This document shows, piece by piece, positions 7,749-17,701 of a stretch of 47,672 bases of DNA; the first letter of the stretch is position 1; each line of letters begins with the position of its first letter. Below the pieces are notes generated by a model. It made no database searches. It was not told the origin of the DNA and saw only the letters and a list, made by a program, of their open reading frames with translations. The stretch spans positions 1 through 47,672 of the forward strand of contig JAJYDE010000031.1 in NCBI GenBank assembly GCA_021777755.1, in the 5' to 3' direction. The DNA is from Deltaproteobacteria bacterium. GTDB taxonomy: Bacteria; Desulfobacterota; Syntrophobacteria; Syntrophobacterales; Syntrophobacteraceae. Made by a program: the position numbers and the translations under genes.

Positions 7749-9068
7749 CTAAAAGTTGTCGAAATTTTCCATTGCGGTATTTGCGTGCAAGGTCTTTCGC
7801 TGGGAAAAATTCACCACCCAGGATGCAATGTCCGACCGACTGGTAGGAATAGGCAAACGCGAAAAGATCGATCCGAGGTTGTAGAATTTGCGGTACATTG
7901 TTTTCACATTTTCTTCCAGTTGTTCGGGGGTGCAATACCTTGGCTGGAAAAAACAGGCGGTCTCGGGCCAGCGCCCTATGTTTTCGACATCTCTCAGGCG
8001 GCCTTCGCCAACCATCCGTTCATAGAAGGGGGTCCCCGCATGAGGGGTGAGAATGTTGAAGTAGGCGACCGGGACACTGTTTTTTCGAAGAAAACGCAAG
8101 GTCGCCCGGTAGATGCTTTCATCCTCCGAGTCATAGCCGAAGACGAAATTCAGCGAATAGCTGATCCCTCTTTCCCGGAGATTTTTCAATATTTCCGAAT
8201 AGTAACCTACCTTGTTCGCCCTCTTGTTCATGCCCGTAAGGGTAGCCTGATCGATGCTTTCCATACCGATATTCAGGTGCAGCAGGCCGCTTTTTTTCGC
8301 AAGGTCCATGAATTGGCGGTTGCGGCAAAGATTGGCCGACCATAGGGCGGACCATCGAACGCCGAGCGGGGCGAGAGCCTCCATAAGTTCCAAACTGTGC
8401 TCTTTTTTCCCGGCAAAGGTGCTGTCGGCAAAGAAGAAGTATTTTCCTCCGGATTGTCTGATTTCATCGATAACGTCCGAAACGGGGCGAAAGCGATAGG
8501 AGTTTCCCAGGAAGAAGCGCTCCGAGCAAAAATCACAACGAAAAGGACATCCCCTGGAGGTCTGGACGGCCAAGGTCTTGAACCGGCTGTAATTGCGAAA
8601 ATCCAGCAGTTCGTAGCGCGGGAAGGGAAGGTCTTTCAGATCGTGGGAACCTTCGGCCCGGTAGACTTTTTTCAGACCGCCGTTTGCCGCATCTTCGAGC
8701 ATCTTCTTCCAGATTGTCTCTCCTTCTCCGATTCCCACCGCATCGCAATGCTCGGAGGCTTCCCCGGAAAAAAAGAAGGTGTGCGGCCCGCCTATTATCA
8801 CCCGCACGCCCCGAGCCCGGAATTTGTCGGCAATTTCGTAGGCTGGCAGGGAGTTGGCCGTCCAGACTGTGATGGCCACAAGGTCCACCTCGGCGTCGAA
8901 ATCGATATCCGCAAGCTGCTGGTCGATTAGCTTTACCTCCCAACCAGCGGGCGTGAGGGAGGCGAGGTAAGGCAGAGTCAAACCGACCAGGTTTTTCTTT
9001 CCGCCTTTATAGAGGTTTCTGTTCGATCTGCCGAGAAAATGCGACGGTTGTATTATGAGCAGTTTCAT
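7749..9068 (-). CDS. B12-binding-type radical SAM protein
   Basis: Predicted iron-sulfur enzyme of 439 residues. The N-terminal part (1-140) has the Rossmann-like layout of the cobalamin-binding domain found in this class (MKLLIIQP, LIDQQLADIDF, VRVIIGGPHTFF, GIGEGE), but without the DxHxxG base-off histidine motif. The radical-SAM core (about 160-360) has CPFRCDFC (Cys174, 178, 181), binding a 4Fe-4S cluster that cleaves S-adenosylmethionine. I start at the ATG 9068 (MKLLIIQP), since the longer frame to 9119 adds 17 residues with no family resemblance. The reaction is not predictable; relatives act on lipids, cofactors and natural products. It is a single gene, with decayed sequence downstream. 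Confidence 0.85.
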   Translation of the reverse strand: MKLLIIQPSHFLGRSNRNLYKGGKKNLVGLTLPYLASLTPAGWEVKLIDQQLADIDFDAEVDLVAITVWTANSLPAYEIADKFRARGVRVIIGGPHTFFFSGEASEHCDAVGIGEGETIWKKMLEDAANGGLKKVYRAEGSHDLKDLPFPRYELLDFRNYSRFKTLAVQTSRGCPFRCDFCSERFFLGNSYRFRPVSDVIDEIRQSGGKYFFFADSTFAGKKEHSLELMEALAPLGVRWSALWSANLCRNRQFMDLAKKSGLLHLNIGMESIDQATLTGMNKRANKVGYYSEILKNLRERGISYSLNFVFGYDSEDESIYRATLRFLRKNSVPVAYFNILTPHAGTPFYERMVGEGRLRDVENIGRWPETACFFQPRYCTPEQLEENVKTMYRKFYNLGSIFSRLPIPTSRSDIASWVVNFSQRKTLHANTAMENFDNF

Positions 9069-9516
9069 GGTCGGGCACTCTCGAATTGGATGCTTGCGCT
9101 GAACGTAAAAAAAGTTCACATCAGAGGGCGCCTTTGGACTTATCCGTTTTTGTGCTCACGACAACGGGTGTGCGCGCCTTTTGAAGAAAGCCGAAAAGGT
9201 CTGTGCCAAATATAATTCAGTAACTTCCGCGCACAATGGGTTGAAAAGGAGGAGTCGGGATTTTTAGTTTTTCGCCCGGGGCGGGTTTTTTCTAGCAGCG
9301 ATGAAGCCCGGTGCTTCTTACTGTGCGGAATATGCCGGGCGGAAGAAGGTTGATCCAATCTAGCACAACCATGGCCAAATCGGGGCCGATAATTATTTTA
9401 AAATTAAAGGACCTTGCCGCTTTCGAGAAAAAACAGGCAACCTTTGTCCAAACCCGCGGAAAGGGGTTAACACACACATCGCCAACGATTCCAGGCCAAC
9501 CGACGAAGAGCGCTTC
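9069..9516. other. Divergent intergenic region, no gene seen
   Basis: About 450 bases lie between the start of the radical-SAM gene (minus) and the start of the membrane-protein gene (plus). The region should hold both promoters, but I see no convincing -35/-10 pair. A GC-rich segment followed by T6 near 9275-9294 does not form a stable stem. Open frames here are short and have no recognisable family. Confidence 0.4.
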
Positions 9517-10515
9517 GTGCGCAAGGTATTCATCGCGGTCGCCATCATCATGGGCGCGCTTATCGCGACGGCGATCATCTGGTATGCCCGGGAGTTCGTC
9601 TACCTTCTGTTCGCCGGCATACTCGCAGCGATAATCTTGCGAAGAACAAGCAGTTGGATGAGCCGCAAATCCGGGCTTCACGTCAACATATGCCTGGTGG
9701 TGATCGTTTTGGCTCTCGGGGGACTCATTTTCGCGGCCGTGTTTTTCTTGGGGCCAAACATTGCCGATCAATTCAGCAAGCTATTCGGCGCGCTTCCGGC
9801 CGCAATAGCAAATTTGCACGACATGATCGCCAAAAGTCCGCTCGGGAAGGTTTTTTCGGCGGAAATGGCGGGAGCGGGCAAGCTTGGCAACAACGCCGCC
9901 TCGATAGCCGGAAAGGCCGCAGGATTTCTTTTCACCACCGTTGGCGCCACAATAAGCTTTTTGGCCATTTTGGTTTTTGGACTTTACATGGCGGTTTCCC
10001 CGGACCTGTATCTGCGTGGAATCCTCCAGTTCGTTCCCCGCGAAAATCGGCTGCGCGCACATAAGATCATCAACACGATCGGCGATGCGCTCCAGTGGTG
10101 GCTCATAGGCCAGGCACTGGACATGGTTTCGGTAGGGCTCATGGTGCTGATCGGATTATGGCTGCTGAATGTGCCGCTTGCCATGACTCTTGGCCTGCTG
10201 GCGGGGGTGTTCGATTTCGTACCGGTGGTCGGGGCGATCGTATCCGCCATTCCGGCCATCCTGATCGCTCTCACCGTAAGCCCCTACAAGGCCATGTATG
10301 TGGCGATTCTGTTCCTCGGGGTTCACCTTGTCGAGAGCTACATTCTGGGGCCGCTCATCCAGCGGCAAACGGTTCGGGTGCCGCCTTTGCTGATCGTTTC
10401 GGCCATCGTTTTCATGGGGTTTCTTTCCGGTTTTTTGGGCGTATTTTTCGCCAGCCCCCTGGTGGTTGTGGCGTCGGTGCTGGTCCGAATGCTTCTGATC
10501 GAGCGGATCGAGTAG
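9517..10515 (+). CDS. AI-2E/PerM-family (UPF0118) membrane protein
   Basis: Integral membrane protein, 332 residues, with about eight hydrophobic segments in the AI-2E family pattern. Two pairs lie at the N-terminus (IAVAIIMGALIATAIIWYA and CLVVIVLALGGLIFAAVFF). An amphipathic cytoplasmic stretch with PLGKVF follows. The signature C-terminal block includes FDFVPVVGAIVSAIPA and LVESYILGPLI. Members are thought to move small molecules or ions out of the cell, and the name derives from TqsA. The GTG at 9517 is preceded by GAAGAG. The frame is open upstream without an ATG, so an upstream alternative start cannot be excluded. The gene converges on nuoN with 6 bases between the stops. Confidence 0.85.
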   Translation: MRKVFIAVAIIMGALIATAIIWYAREFVYLLFAGILAAIILRRTSSWMSRKSGLHVNICLVVIVLALGGLIFAAVFFLGPNIADQFSKLFGALPAAIANLHDMIAKSPLGKVFSAEMAGAGKLGNNAASIAGKAAGFLFTTVGATISFLAILVFGLYMAVSPDLYLRGILQFVPRENRLRAHKIINTIGDALQWWLIGQALDMVSVGLMVLIGLWLLNVPLAMTLGLLAGVFDFVPVVGAIVSAIPAILIALTVSPYKAMYVAILFLGVHLVESYILGPLIQRQTVRVPPLLIVSAIVFMGFLSGFLGVFFASPLVVVASVLVRMLLIERIE

Positions 10516-10521
10516 ATCTTT

Positions 10522-11952
10522 TCAGCCAACCATCGCCCGAACGAGGTTGAGAACGGGCGCGGGCATCACTCCAATCCAAAAGAGCAAAACGGCAAGGAGG
10601 GTCAAAACGAAGGCGTTTGAAAAAGAAAGGGGGGGCTTTGGCCGCCGGTCTCCGCCCGAAGGTGCCAAGACAAACAGGGCGACCAGGATGCGCAGATAGT
10701 AGTAAAGGCCCATTGCACTGGTAAGGGCCAGGATTATGACCAGGGGCCAGAGGGCCGCGCCAACGCCTGCCAGGGTCAGGTAGAACTTGCCGATGAATCC
10801 GGCGGTCAGCGGCAATCCGGCCAGGGAGAGCACCATCAGGGTAAACACCGCGGCTAGGAAGGGATTTTGCCGGGCAAGTCCCCTGTAGTCATCCAGGTTT
10901 TCCCTTTCCATGCCGGGGGTCGAAAGCGCCGAGACGACCCCGAAAGAACCCAGGGTGGCCAGAAAGTAGGTGATCAGATAAAAGGATACCGCTTCGATGG
11001 CCCTTGCACCGCCCGCCAGAAACGCCACGAGGATATAGCCCGAATGGGCTATCGAAGAATACGCCAGGATGCGTTTGACGTTTTCTTGAAAAAGGGCCAG
11101 GAGATTGCCCGCTATCATACTGAGGGCGGCCATGAAGCCGAACACCCAAAACAGGGTGCTCCCGGTCTGGATCTCAGCGGGAGTAAAAAGCCGAAGAAGC
11201 ATCGCGACAACGGCCCCCTTGGATACGGTGGCTATGAAGGCCGTTACCGGTGCGGGGGCACCCTGGTAGACATCGGGCGTCCAGAGGTGAAAGGGCGCGA
11301 GTGCGAGCTTGAAACCCATGGCCACCACAATCATTGCAAGTCCTGCGACCATCCATTGATAGTCGGCATGTATGTGAGCCGCCCGCAGTTCATGGCCAAT
11401 TCGGCTGATGGACATTTCGCCCGACCAGGCATAGATCAAAGCCATCCCAAAGAGCAGGAAAGCCGAGGAGACGGAGGCCGGGACCAGGTATTTGACGGCG
11501 GCCTCGATATGGCCTTGAGTCATGGAAGGGAAGGCTGTGAGAGAATAGAGGGAGACGCTCAGCAACTCGAAACCCAGGAAAAATGTGGCGAAATGATCCG
11601 CGGCGGCCAATACCGTCGCCCCCAGGGTGGCAAGAAGCATAAGGATGAAGAATTCTTCGCGGTTCCGCTCAAATTCTTTCAGGTAGCTGAACGTAAAGGC
11701 TACGCAGGCGGCGGAGGCCAAAATCAGCAGGCCCGCATAAAAGGCCGTATACCCGTTGAGCATGAGAAAGAAGAGCCGGTGTGGATTTGAGTCCACCATA
11801 AGGGGCAGGGTTGAAAAGGCCGCACCGAGTCCGACCAGGGTGAGAGCGGCCATGCCCGTATAGGCGCGGCGCAGGGCCACAAGCAGCATGACAAGGACCG
11901 CCGCGGCCCCGAGGCATATCAGTGGAGATATGGATGAAAGGGCCGCGGTCAT
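10522..11952 (-). CDS. nuoN: NADH-quinone oxidoreductase subunit N
   Basis: Proton-pumping membrane subunit of complex I, 476 residues, with about 14 helices. The Mrp-antiporter core is recognisable: the conserved Lys/Glu helices, the AFxLWTPDVYQGAP-type motif (ALAPFHLWTPDVYQGAPAP), and VKRILAYSSIAHSGY. The ATG at 11952 overlaps the stop of nuoM (ATGA). A longer open frame to 12477 is only a shadow inside nuoM. It is the last gene of the complex I operon. Confidence 0.95.
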   Translation of the reverse strand: MTAALSSISPLICLGAAAVLVMLLVALRRAYTGMAALTLVGLGAAFSTLPLMVDSNPHRLFFLMLNGYTAFYAGLLILASAACVAFTFSYLKEFERNREEFFILMLLATLGATVLAAADHFATFFLGFELLSVSLYSLTAFPSMTQGHIEAAVKYLVPASVSSAFLLFGMALIYAWSGEMSISRIGHELRAAHIHADYQWMVAGLAMIVVAMGFKLALAPFHLWTPDVYQGAPAPVTAFIATVSKGAVVAMLLRLFTPAEIQTGSTLFWVFGFMAALSMIAGNLLALFQENVKRILAYSSIAHSGYILVAFLAGGARAIEAVSFYLITYFLATLGSFGVVSALSTPGMERENLDDYRGLARQNPFLAAVFTLMVLSLAGLPLTAGFIGKFYLTLAGVGAALWPLVIILALTSAMGLYYYLRILVALFVLAPSGGDRRPKPPLSFSNAFVLTLLAVLLFWIGVMPAPVLNLVRAMVG

Positions 11953-13466
11953 GGGGTCCTTCCTCGAACGGCGCGGGAAACCCCGGTGGTGCGGCCACTT
12001 TCCGGCGCGGGCGCGCTGCTCTGAGGTTTTTGCCGCAAGTTTTCCACAAAAGGCGAAACAGCGGTAAAAACGGGCCGTGGAAAAAGGCCCAACCACAGGA
12101 TCAAAACGCTCATAGCAGCCATTACGACCGTCTCCCTTCCGGAAAGATCGGGCGGGTTCCACCCCCGCGTGTTGGGGCCGTGAATCGTTCTCTGGACGAT
12201 CCAAACCGAGTAGACGCAGGAGGTTACAAATCCGAGCGAGGCCAAAACGGCCCAAAAGGGACTCACCTGGAAGACTCCCAGAAGCACCAGGAATTCTCCG
12301 ATGAAATTTCCAAGGCCGGGAAGACCCAGGGAGGCCATGGCGAAAAGCATCAGGGAGGCGCCCAGGCGCGGCATTGCGGACCAAAGCCCTCCCATGGAAT
12401 CGAGCTCCCGGGTATGGAGCCTTTCCCGCAGGCCGCCAACGAGGATGAAGAGTGCTCCCGTGCTGATGCCGTGGCAAAGGATCTGCATGACCACCCCGTA
12501 GAGGGCCAGGCGACTACCGGCAAAGGCTCCCAGCAGAACGAATCCCATGTGGCTGACGCTCGTATAGGCGATCATTCTTTTGAGATCCCGCTGGCCGAAG
12601 GCCAGCAGAGCGCCGTAGAGAATGGAGACGACTCCCAGCGCCATGGCTATGGGCGCGAAATGGCGAACAGCGGAGGCAAACAGCGGAAGGACGAAGCGCA
12701 GGATACCGTATGCGCCGGTCTTGAGAAGAAGGCCGGCCAGAACGACGCTTCCCGCCGTGGGAGCTTCGGTGTGAGCGTCGGGGAGCCAGGAATGGAAGGG
12801 TACGGAGGGCAGTTTTACGACAAAGGCGATGAGAAATCCTGACATGATCAACATGGCCGCCGAGTGAGAAAGCGGGGTTTTTAGCAGTTGGATGTAGTCG
12901 AAGGTGTAATGGCCCGTGTTTTGGCCGTGAAGAAAATAGAGGGCGAGGATGGCCACAAGCATTAAAAGGCCGCTCACCTGGGTGAACAAGAAGAATTTAC
13001 AGGAGGCGTAGACCCGGTTTTCATGGCCCCAAAGGGCGATAAGGAAATACATCGGGAGGATCATCACTTCCCAGAAAAAATAGAATAGAAACAGGTCGAG
13101 GGAAAGAAAGACTCCCGTAACGCCAGAAAGTGTCAGCAGCAGGTTGAAATAGAAAAAGCCGGTCCGCTCGTTTATCTCGGTCCAGGCGGAGGCTACGGCC
13201 GCAAGGCCCAGGAAGGCAGTAAGAAGCACCAGAACCAGACTCAGCCCGTCACAGTAAAGATGGATTGTTATGCCAAACCGTGGAATCCATGGGACCACGA
13301 ATCGGGCCGAGCCCGAACGAAAAGCGGCCAGATAAACGGCTGCGAGGAGTTCGGCGGCCATGGCGGCAAGAGCCGCGAACTTGGGCCGGGCGGGATTAAA
13401 CCGTTCGGTAAACCAGGCAAGAAGCCCCCCGACGGCGGGAATGAGTATCAGCCCGGCCAGTATCAT
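11949..13466 (-). CDS. nuoM: NADH-quinone oxidoreductase subunit M
   Basis: Antiporter-like proton-pumping subunit, 505 residues. Diagnostic segments are LFLFYFFWEVMILPMYFLIALWG (with the conserved Glu), LPSVPFHSWLPDAHTEAPTAGS, and LKRMIAYTSVSHMGFV. I start at the ATG 13466, which overlaps the nuoL stop and begins MILAGLILIPAVGG. The in-frame extension to 13553 lies within nuoL. The order L-M-N at the operon end is the standard one. Confidence 0.95.
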   Translation of the reverse strand: MILAGLILIPAVGGLLAWFTERFNPARPKFAALAAMAAELLAAVYLAAFRSGSARFVVPWIPRFGITIHLYCDGLSLVLVLLTAFLGLAAVASAWTEINERTGFFYFNLLLTLSGVTGVFLSLDLFLFYFFWEVMILPMYFLIALWGHENRVYASCKFFLFTQVSGLLMLVAILALYFLHGQNTGHYTFDYIQLLKTPLSHSAAMLIMSGFLIAFVVKLPSVPFHSWLPDAHTEAPTAGSVVLAGLLLKTGAYGILRFVLPLFASAVRHFAPIAMALGVVSILYGALLAFGQRDLKRMIAYTSVSHMGFVLLGAFAGSRLALYGVVMQILCHGISTGALFILVGGLRERLHTRELDSMGGLWSAMPRLGASLMLFAMASLGLPGLGNFIGEFLVLLGVFQVSPFWAVLASLGFVTSCVYSVWIVQRTIHGPNTRGWNPPDLSGRETVVMAAMSVLILWLGLFPRPVFTAVSPFVENLRQKPQSSAPAPESGRTTGVSRAVRGRTP

Positions 13467-15352
13467 AAGAACACCGCCAATCCTATTATTATGGCCGCAC
13501 CCAGGGCAATCCCCAGCACGAAGGAGCGAACGCGCCCGTTTTCGGTGGCGCAAAGCCCTCTCCAGCCCTGCCGGCTGAGCCGGGAGAGCCCGGTGTAGAA
13601 ATAATCTATCACGTCGTCGCGGTTGATGCGGGCCAGCATGGCGTAGGGGGAAACGAGCACCAGGTCATATAAGCGGTCAAATCCCCAGCCGGAAAACCAA
13701 AAGCTGTGGAGCGCCTTTGCCCGAGGAGATTCGGAAATCTTTTCGTACATTCGGGACCGCATCAACAACTCGATCAGCAGGATACCGCCAAGGGAGACGC
13801 AGGCTGCAAACACCCCGAACATGCCTTGATGGACTGCCCGGCCGGGGGCGGTAACAAAGGAAGGAAGATCCCGGGTCAGAAATTTTGTGAGTGCTGAGCC
13901 GCCTCCGAAATTTTTCGGGAGGTCCACCAGGCCGCCCGCTATCGACAGAACGGCCAAAACCACCAGGGGCAGGCTCATTGGCCATCCGGGCCGTTTGGTG
14001 GCATTTTTGCGAAGGGGTCCGAAAAAAGTCAGCAGCACCATCCGAAAGGTATACATGGAGGTCAGAAGCGAGCCGAATATGGCGGCCGCCCACAGCCAAA
14101 CGGAGCCGCGAGCGGAACAATAAGCCTTCCAGATGATCAAGTCCTTGCTGTAAAAGCCCGCGGTTATAAGCGGAACGGCCGAAAGCGAGCAAGCGCCGAT
14201 GAGGAACGTCCAGAACACCAGGGGCATCTGTTTTCGCAGCCCGCCCATTTTGAACATGTCATGTTCGCCGTCTGTGGCGGCAATCACGCAGCCGGCGCCA
14301 AGAAAGAGAAGAGCCTTGAAAAAGGCATGGGTCATGAAGTGGAATATGGCCGCCGACCAGGCCCCGACGCCCAGGGCGAGAAACATGTAGCCTATCTGGG
14401 AGATGGTCGAGTAGGCGAGAACACGTTTTATATCGTGCTGCACCAAGCCGCTGAAGCCGGCGACAACCAGGGTGGCCGCCCCGATTACGGCCACCGCGGT
14501 CAGGGCCGCCGGCGAAAGCATGAAGAGCACGTTGGTCCTGGCGATAAGATAGACTCCGGCGGTAACCATGGTGGCGGCGTGGATCAGCGCGCTTACCGGG
14601 GTGGGGCCTGCCATGGCGTCGGGAAGCCAGGTCTGAAGAGGCAACTGGGCCGATTTTCCGACCGCCCCGGCAAGCAGGAGCAAGGCGGTCACTGTGGCTA
14701 TGGGAGAACCCGCCGGCCAGGTGTCACGGGCCGCGAGCATGACCTCCCCGATCCGCAGGGTCCCGAGGTGGGTGAATATGATAAACAGCGCTATCGCCAA
14801 CGCCGTATCGCCCACCCGGGTGACGATGAAAGCCTTCCGGGCTGCGTAACCGTTTTGAGGTTCCCCGTACCAGAAACCGATCAGAAGATAACTGCAAAGC
14901 CCCACGCCTTCCCAACCGAGGTACAAAAGCAGGAAGTTGTCGGCCAGCACCAGTGTGAGCATCGAGCCCACGAAAAGATTCATCTGCGCAAAAAACCGGC
15001 TGTAGTCCGCATCGCCGATCATGAATTCGGTAGAGTACAGATGGATGAGAAAGGAGACCAAGGTTATGACCAGAATCATCACAAGGGAAAGGGCGTCGAG
15101 GTGGAGGGAAACCGAGGGACCAAAGCCCGCGACATCGAGCCAGCTCCAGAGGGTTTGAGTATAGGTGAAGGAGTGGGAGGAAGTGTGGCCGATAAAACTT
15201 ATGGCCACAAGGCCCGTCAGGAGCGCGCAGATTCCAACTGAACCCGCGCCCAGGCAGGCAATGGCCCGGCGCGGGAGCTTCCGGCCGAGCAGGGCCAGAA
15301 AAAGCGAGCCGGCAAAAGGCAGTGCGGGAATTATCCAGAGAAGTTCGAGCAT
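13463..15352 (-). CDS. nuoL: NADH-quinone oxidoreductase subunit L
   Basis: Largest antiporter-like subunit, 629 residues. It contains LLYLGWEGVGLCSYLLIGFW, LQTWLPDAMAGPTPVSALIH and VLAYSTISQIGYMFLALG. The C-terminal extension includes the lateral helix that spans subunits M and N in known structures. Its length is near the family norm (about 610-650). It begins 1 base after the nuoK stop. Confidence 0.95.
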   Translation of the reverse strand: MLELLWIIPALPFAGSLFLALLGRKLPRRAIACLGAGSVGICALLTGLVAISFIGHTSSHSFTYTQTLWSWLDVAGFGPSVSLHLDALSLVMILVITLVSFLIHLYSTEFMIGDADYSRFFAQMNLFVGSMLTLVLADNFLLLYLGWEGVGLCSYLLIGFWYGEPQNGYAARKAFIVTRVGDTALAIALFIIFTHLGTLRIGEVMLAARDTWPAGSPIATVTALLLLAGAVGKSAQLPLQTWLPDAMAGPTPVSALIHAATMVTAGVYLIARTNVLFMLSPAALTAVAVIGAATLVVAGFSGLVQHDIKRVLAYSTISQIGYMFLALGVGAWSAAIFHFMTHAFFKALLFLGAGCVIAATDGEHDMFKMGGLRKQMPLVFWTFLIGACSLSAVPLITAGFYSKDLIIWKAYCSARGSVWLWAAAIFGSLLTSMYTFRMVLLTFFGPLRKNATKRPGWPMSLPLVVLAVLSIAGGLVDLPKNFGGGSALTKFLTRDLPSFVTAPGRAVHQGMFGVFAACVSLGGILLIELLMRSRMYEKISESPRAKALHSFWFSGWGFDRLYDLVLVSPYAMLARINRDDVIDYFYTGLSRLSRQGWRGLCATENGRVRSFVLGIALGAAIIIGLAVFL

Positions 15353-15353
15353 A

Positions 15354-15659
15354 TCAGCCTCGCAGGCTTTTCGCCGCGTCCGTATCCAAAATCTTCAGGC
15401 GGTGGTGCATCTGCAGCACAAGGGCCAGGGCCACGGAGACTTCCGCGGCGGCCATGGAAACAATGAAGATGAACATGATCTGGCCGTCGGGTTTTGCCCA
15501 GCGGGCGCCCGCGGCCACAAAGGCAAGCCCCGCGGCATTGAACATGATTTCAATGGACAGAAGCATGAAGACGATATTGCGACGTACGAGCACTCCGATG
15601 AGTCCGAGGAAAAACAGCACCGCCGCAAGAATGAGCACATGTCCAACGATCCGGGTCAT
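15354..15659 (-). CDS. nuoK: NADH-quinone oxidoreductase subunit K
   Basis: Small membrane subunit, 101 residues and three helices. It holds the two conserved membrane glutamates in [20 protein letters not shown] and [13 protein letters not shown], which belong to the proton path next to the quinone site. Its start overlaps the nuoJ stop (ATGA). Length and sequence are typical. Confidence 0.95.
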   Translation of the reverse strand: MTRIVGHVLILAAVLFFLGLIGVLVRRNIVFMLLSIEIMFNAAGLAFVAAGARWAKPDGQIMFIFIVSMAAAEVSVALALVLQMHHRLKILDTDAAKSLRG

Positions 15660-16186
15660 GGCGTGGATTCCTCCACCGGGCCGGGTTCGTGCCTGCGGGC
15701 TTCCCCATAACCGCGCCCCAGGTGGTAGGCACCTATAAGGCCGCTTAGAAGAAGCATCGAGGCAAGCTCGGTTGCAAGTAGATAGGGACCGAAGAGGGCA
15801 ATCCCGACTTCTTCGGGGCTCACTTCGCCAAAACCCGCACCCCCTCCGCCCCGCAGGACAAAGAGCAGTTCAGCCAAAAGTGCGGCGGAGAGCAAAAACG
15901 GCCCGAACCAAACACGCGCCGGATGCCAGGAGCGTTCCTCATCGGCGGACCGCGGCCCCAGGTTTAGCATCATGACCACGAACACAAACAGCACCATTAT
16001 GGCTCCGGCATAGATGATCACTTCCAGGGCGGCGGCGAAAGGCGCCCCCAGAAGAAAGAAAATCACCGCCAGGGAGAGCAACGACACGATCAGGTATAGC
16101 AGTGCGTGAACCGGATTAAACTCCAGGATCACCATGAGGGTGGCAATCACGGCTACGATCGAGGCCATGTAGAATAGAATATTCAT
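15656..16186 (-). CDS. nuoJ: NADH-quinone oxidoreductase subunit J
   Basis: Membrane subunit, 176 residues with five helices. The hallmark [20 protein letters not shown] is present; this is the helix that changes between pi-bulge and straight forms during catalysis. The hydrophilic C-terminal tail with many Glu and Pro is short. Thirty-three bases separate it from nuoI, one of the few gaps in the operon. Confidence 0.95.
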   Translation of the reverse strand: MNILFYMASIVAVIATLMVILEFNPVHALLYLIVSLLSLAVIFFLLGAPFAAALEVIIYAGAIMVLFVFVVMMLNLGPRSADEERSWHPARVWFGPFLLSAALLAELLFVLRGGGGAGFGEVSPEEVGIALFGPYLLATELASMLLLSGLIGAYHLGRGYGEARRHEPGPVEESTP

Positions 16187-16219
16187 CGCCTTTCCTTTTT
16201 CGGACCATTGCCCGGCGGC

Positions 16220-16735
16220 CTACGGCAGCAGGCTGCGAACATCGACCGGAGGCAGTTCGTTTTCCGACTCCCCTTTTCCCTTTACTCCGACCGCCACGCC
16301 CGCAACCCGGAAGAAATTATAGTCGGGGTGCTTTCCGGGGCCGCTTATCAGTAAATCTTCCTTTTCATAGACCATGTTGTTTCGGTCATACTCGCTGAAT
16401 TCGAAATCGTTGGTGAGTTGTATGGCATAGGTCGGGCAAGCCTCTTCACAGAATCCGCACAAAATGCAGCGCGAAAAGTTAATGCGGAAAAATTCGGGAT
16501 AGCGCCTGCCGTTAACGTCTTGAGCGGCCTGGAGGGCGATGCAGTCGACCGGGCAGGCGGCCGAACACAGATAGCAGGCCACGCAGCGCTCCTGTCCGTC
16601 GGGGTCGAGCGACAATATGATACGCCCGCGGAACCGCGGAGGATCGAGTATATTCTGCTCGGGATACTGTATGGTTTCCCTGCTGCGAAACATGTGCAGG
16701 AAAACGCCCCATAAGGTTCGCAGTATGCTCAGCAT
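16220..16735 (-). CDS. nuoI: NADH-quinone oxidoreductase subunit I (two 4Fe-4S clusters)
   Basis: Peripheral-arm ferredoxin-like subunit, 171 residues. It has two classical cluster motifs, [15 protein letters not shown] and [12 protein letters not shown], for clusters N6a and N6b, which pass electrons to NuoB. The N-terminal amphipathic stretch ([12 protein letters not shown]) anchors it to the membrane arm. It lies between nuoH and nuoJ as in most bacteria. Confidence 0.96.
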   Translation of the reverse strand: MLSILRTLWGVFLHMFRSRETIQYPEQNILDPPRFRGRIILSLDPDGQERCVACYLCSAACPVDCIALQAAQDVNGRRYPEFFRINFSRCILCGFCEEACPTYAIQLTNDFEFSEYDRNNMVYEKEDLLISGPGKHPDYNFFRVAGVAVGVKGKGESENELPPVDVRSLLP

Positions 16736-16744
16736 GAACGCCCC

Positions 16745-17701
16745 CTATTTACGAAGAATGAGCAGAACGCCCGCGGTCGCAAGCAGGTTCAGCAGGGAAA
16801 GCGGCAAAAGGATCTTCCAGGCAAAGGACATGAGCTGATCGTAGCGCGGCCTTGGCAGGGCCGCCCGGATCAAAATGAAAAGGCAGATGAACACCAGAGT
16901 CTTTCCCGGAAGCCACACGATTGGCGGCAGAAGGGGACCTTGCCAGCCGCCGAAAAAAAGAGTGGCGATCATTAGCGAGGTGAAGGTGACGCCAAGGTAT
17001 TCCCCGACGAAAAACATCCCGAATTTAAGACCTGAATATTCGGTGTGAAAGCCGCTTATGAGTTCGCTTTCCGCCTCCGGCAGGTCGAAGGGCAGCCGGT
17101 GTGTCTCCGCCAGGCCGGCGATGAAAAAGATTACGAATCCCGCAAATTGAGGAATGCAAAACCACAATCCGCGCTGGGCCTCGACGATGGCCTCAAGACT
17201 GAAGGAGCCCGCCATCATCACAACGCCCATGAGTGAGAGTCCCATGAAGACTTCGTAGCTGAGCAACTGGGCGGTGGCCCGCAGGCTTCCGAGCAGCGGG
17301 TATTTACTCCGGGAAGACCAGCCGCCCAGAACGATTCCGTAGACGCTTAGCGAGGCCATGGCCAGGAAAAAGAGCAGGCCGATGTTGAGGTTGGCAACGA
17401 CTATGCCCGGGGAAAAGGGAATGACCGCATAGGGGATGAGCGTTGCGGCGACGATGATGGCCGGCGCCAGCACAAAGACGGGTTTGTCGGCAAAGGGGGG
17501 TATCCAGTCTTCTTTGAAGAAGATTTTGATCATGTCCGCCATCACCTGAAAAAGGCCGAAGGGGCCAACGCGGTTGGGCCCGTAGCGGTCCTGCCAAACG
17601 CCCAGCAACCGTCTTTCGAGCCATATGAGAGAGGCGCTGACGCTCATGGCTCCGATCAGCACAACCAGGGCGATTATTATGTGAAGCAGGATTTCATTCA
17701 T
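16745..17701 (-). CDS. nuoH: NADH-quinone oxidoreductase subunit H
   Basis: Membrane subunit that forms part of the quinone cavity, 318 residues and about eight helices. Characteristic segments are [20 protein letters not shown] and the conserved Glu loop [17 protein letters not shown], followed by [11 protein letters not shown]. It overlaps the end of nuoG by 8 bases. Confidence 0.96.
   Translation of the reverse strand: MNEILLHIIIALVVLIGAMSVSASLIWLERRLLGVWQDRYGPNRVGPFGLFQVMADMIKIFFKEDWIPPFADKPVFVLAPAIIVAATLIPYAVIPFSPGIVVANLNIGLLFFLAMASLSVYGIVLGGWSSRSKYPLLGSLRATAQLLSYEVFMGLSLMGVVMMAGSFSLEAIVEAQRGLWFCIPQFAGFVIFFIAGLAETHRLPFDLPEAESELISGFHTEYSGLKFGMFFVGEYLGVTFTSLMIATLFFGGWQGPLLPPIVWLPGKTLVFICLFILIRAALPRPRYDQLMSFAWKILLPLSLLNLLATAGVLLILRK

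Noticed and set aside
9275-9294. GC-rich segment followed by T6 as a terminator
   Set aside because: The only possible long pairing leaves a one-base loop; no stable hairpin forms.
10867-11790. Long plus-strand frame opposite nuoN (307 codons)
   Set aside because: It is antisense to a strongly conserved gene, is rich in Gly, Arg, His and Gln with no family resemblance, and is the usual shadow in GC-rich DNA.
14261-15241. Plus-strand frame of 326 codons opposite nuoL
   Set aside because: Composition is biased and without domains; it lies fully within nuoL on the other strand.
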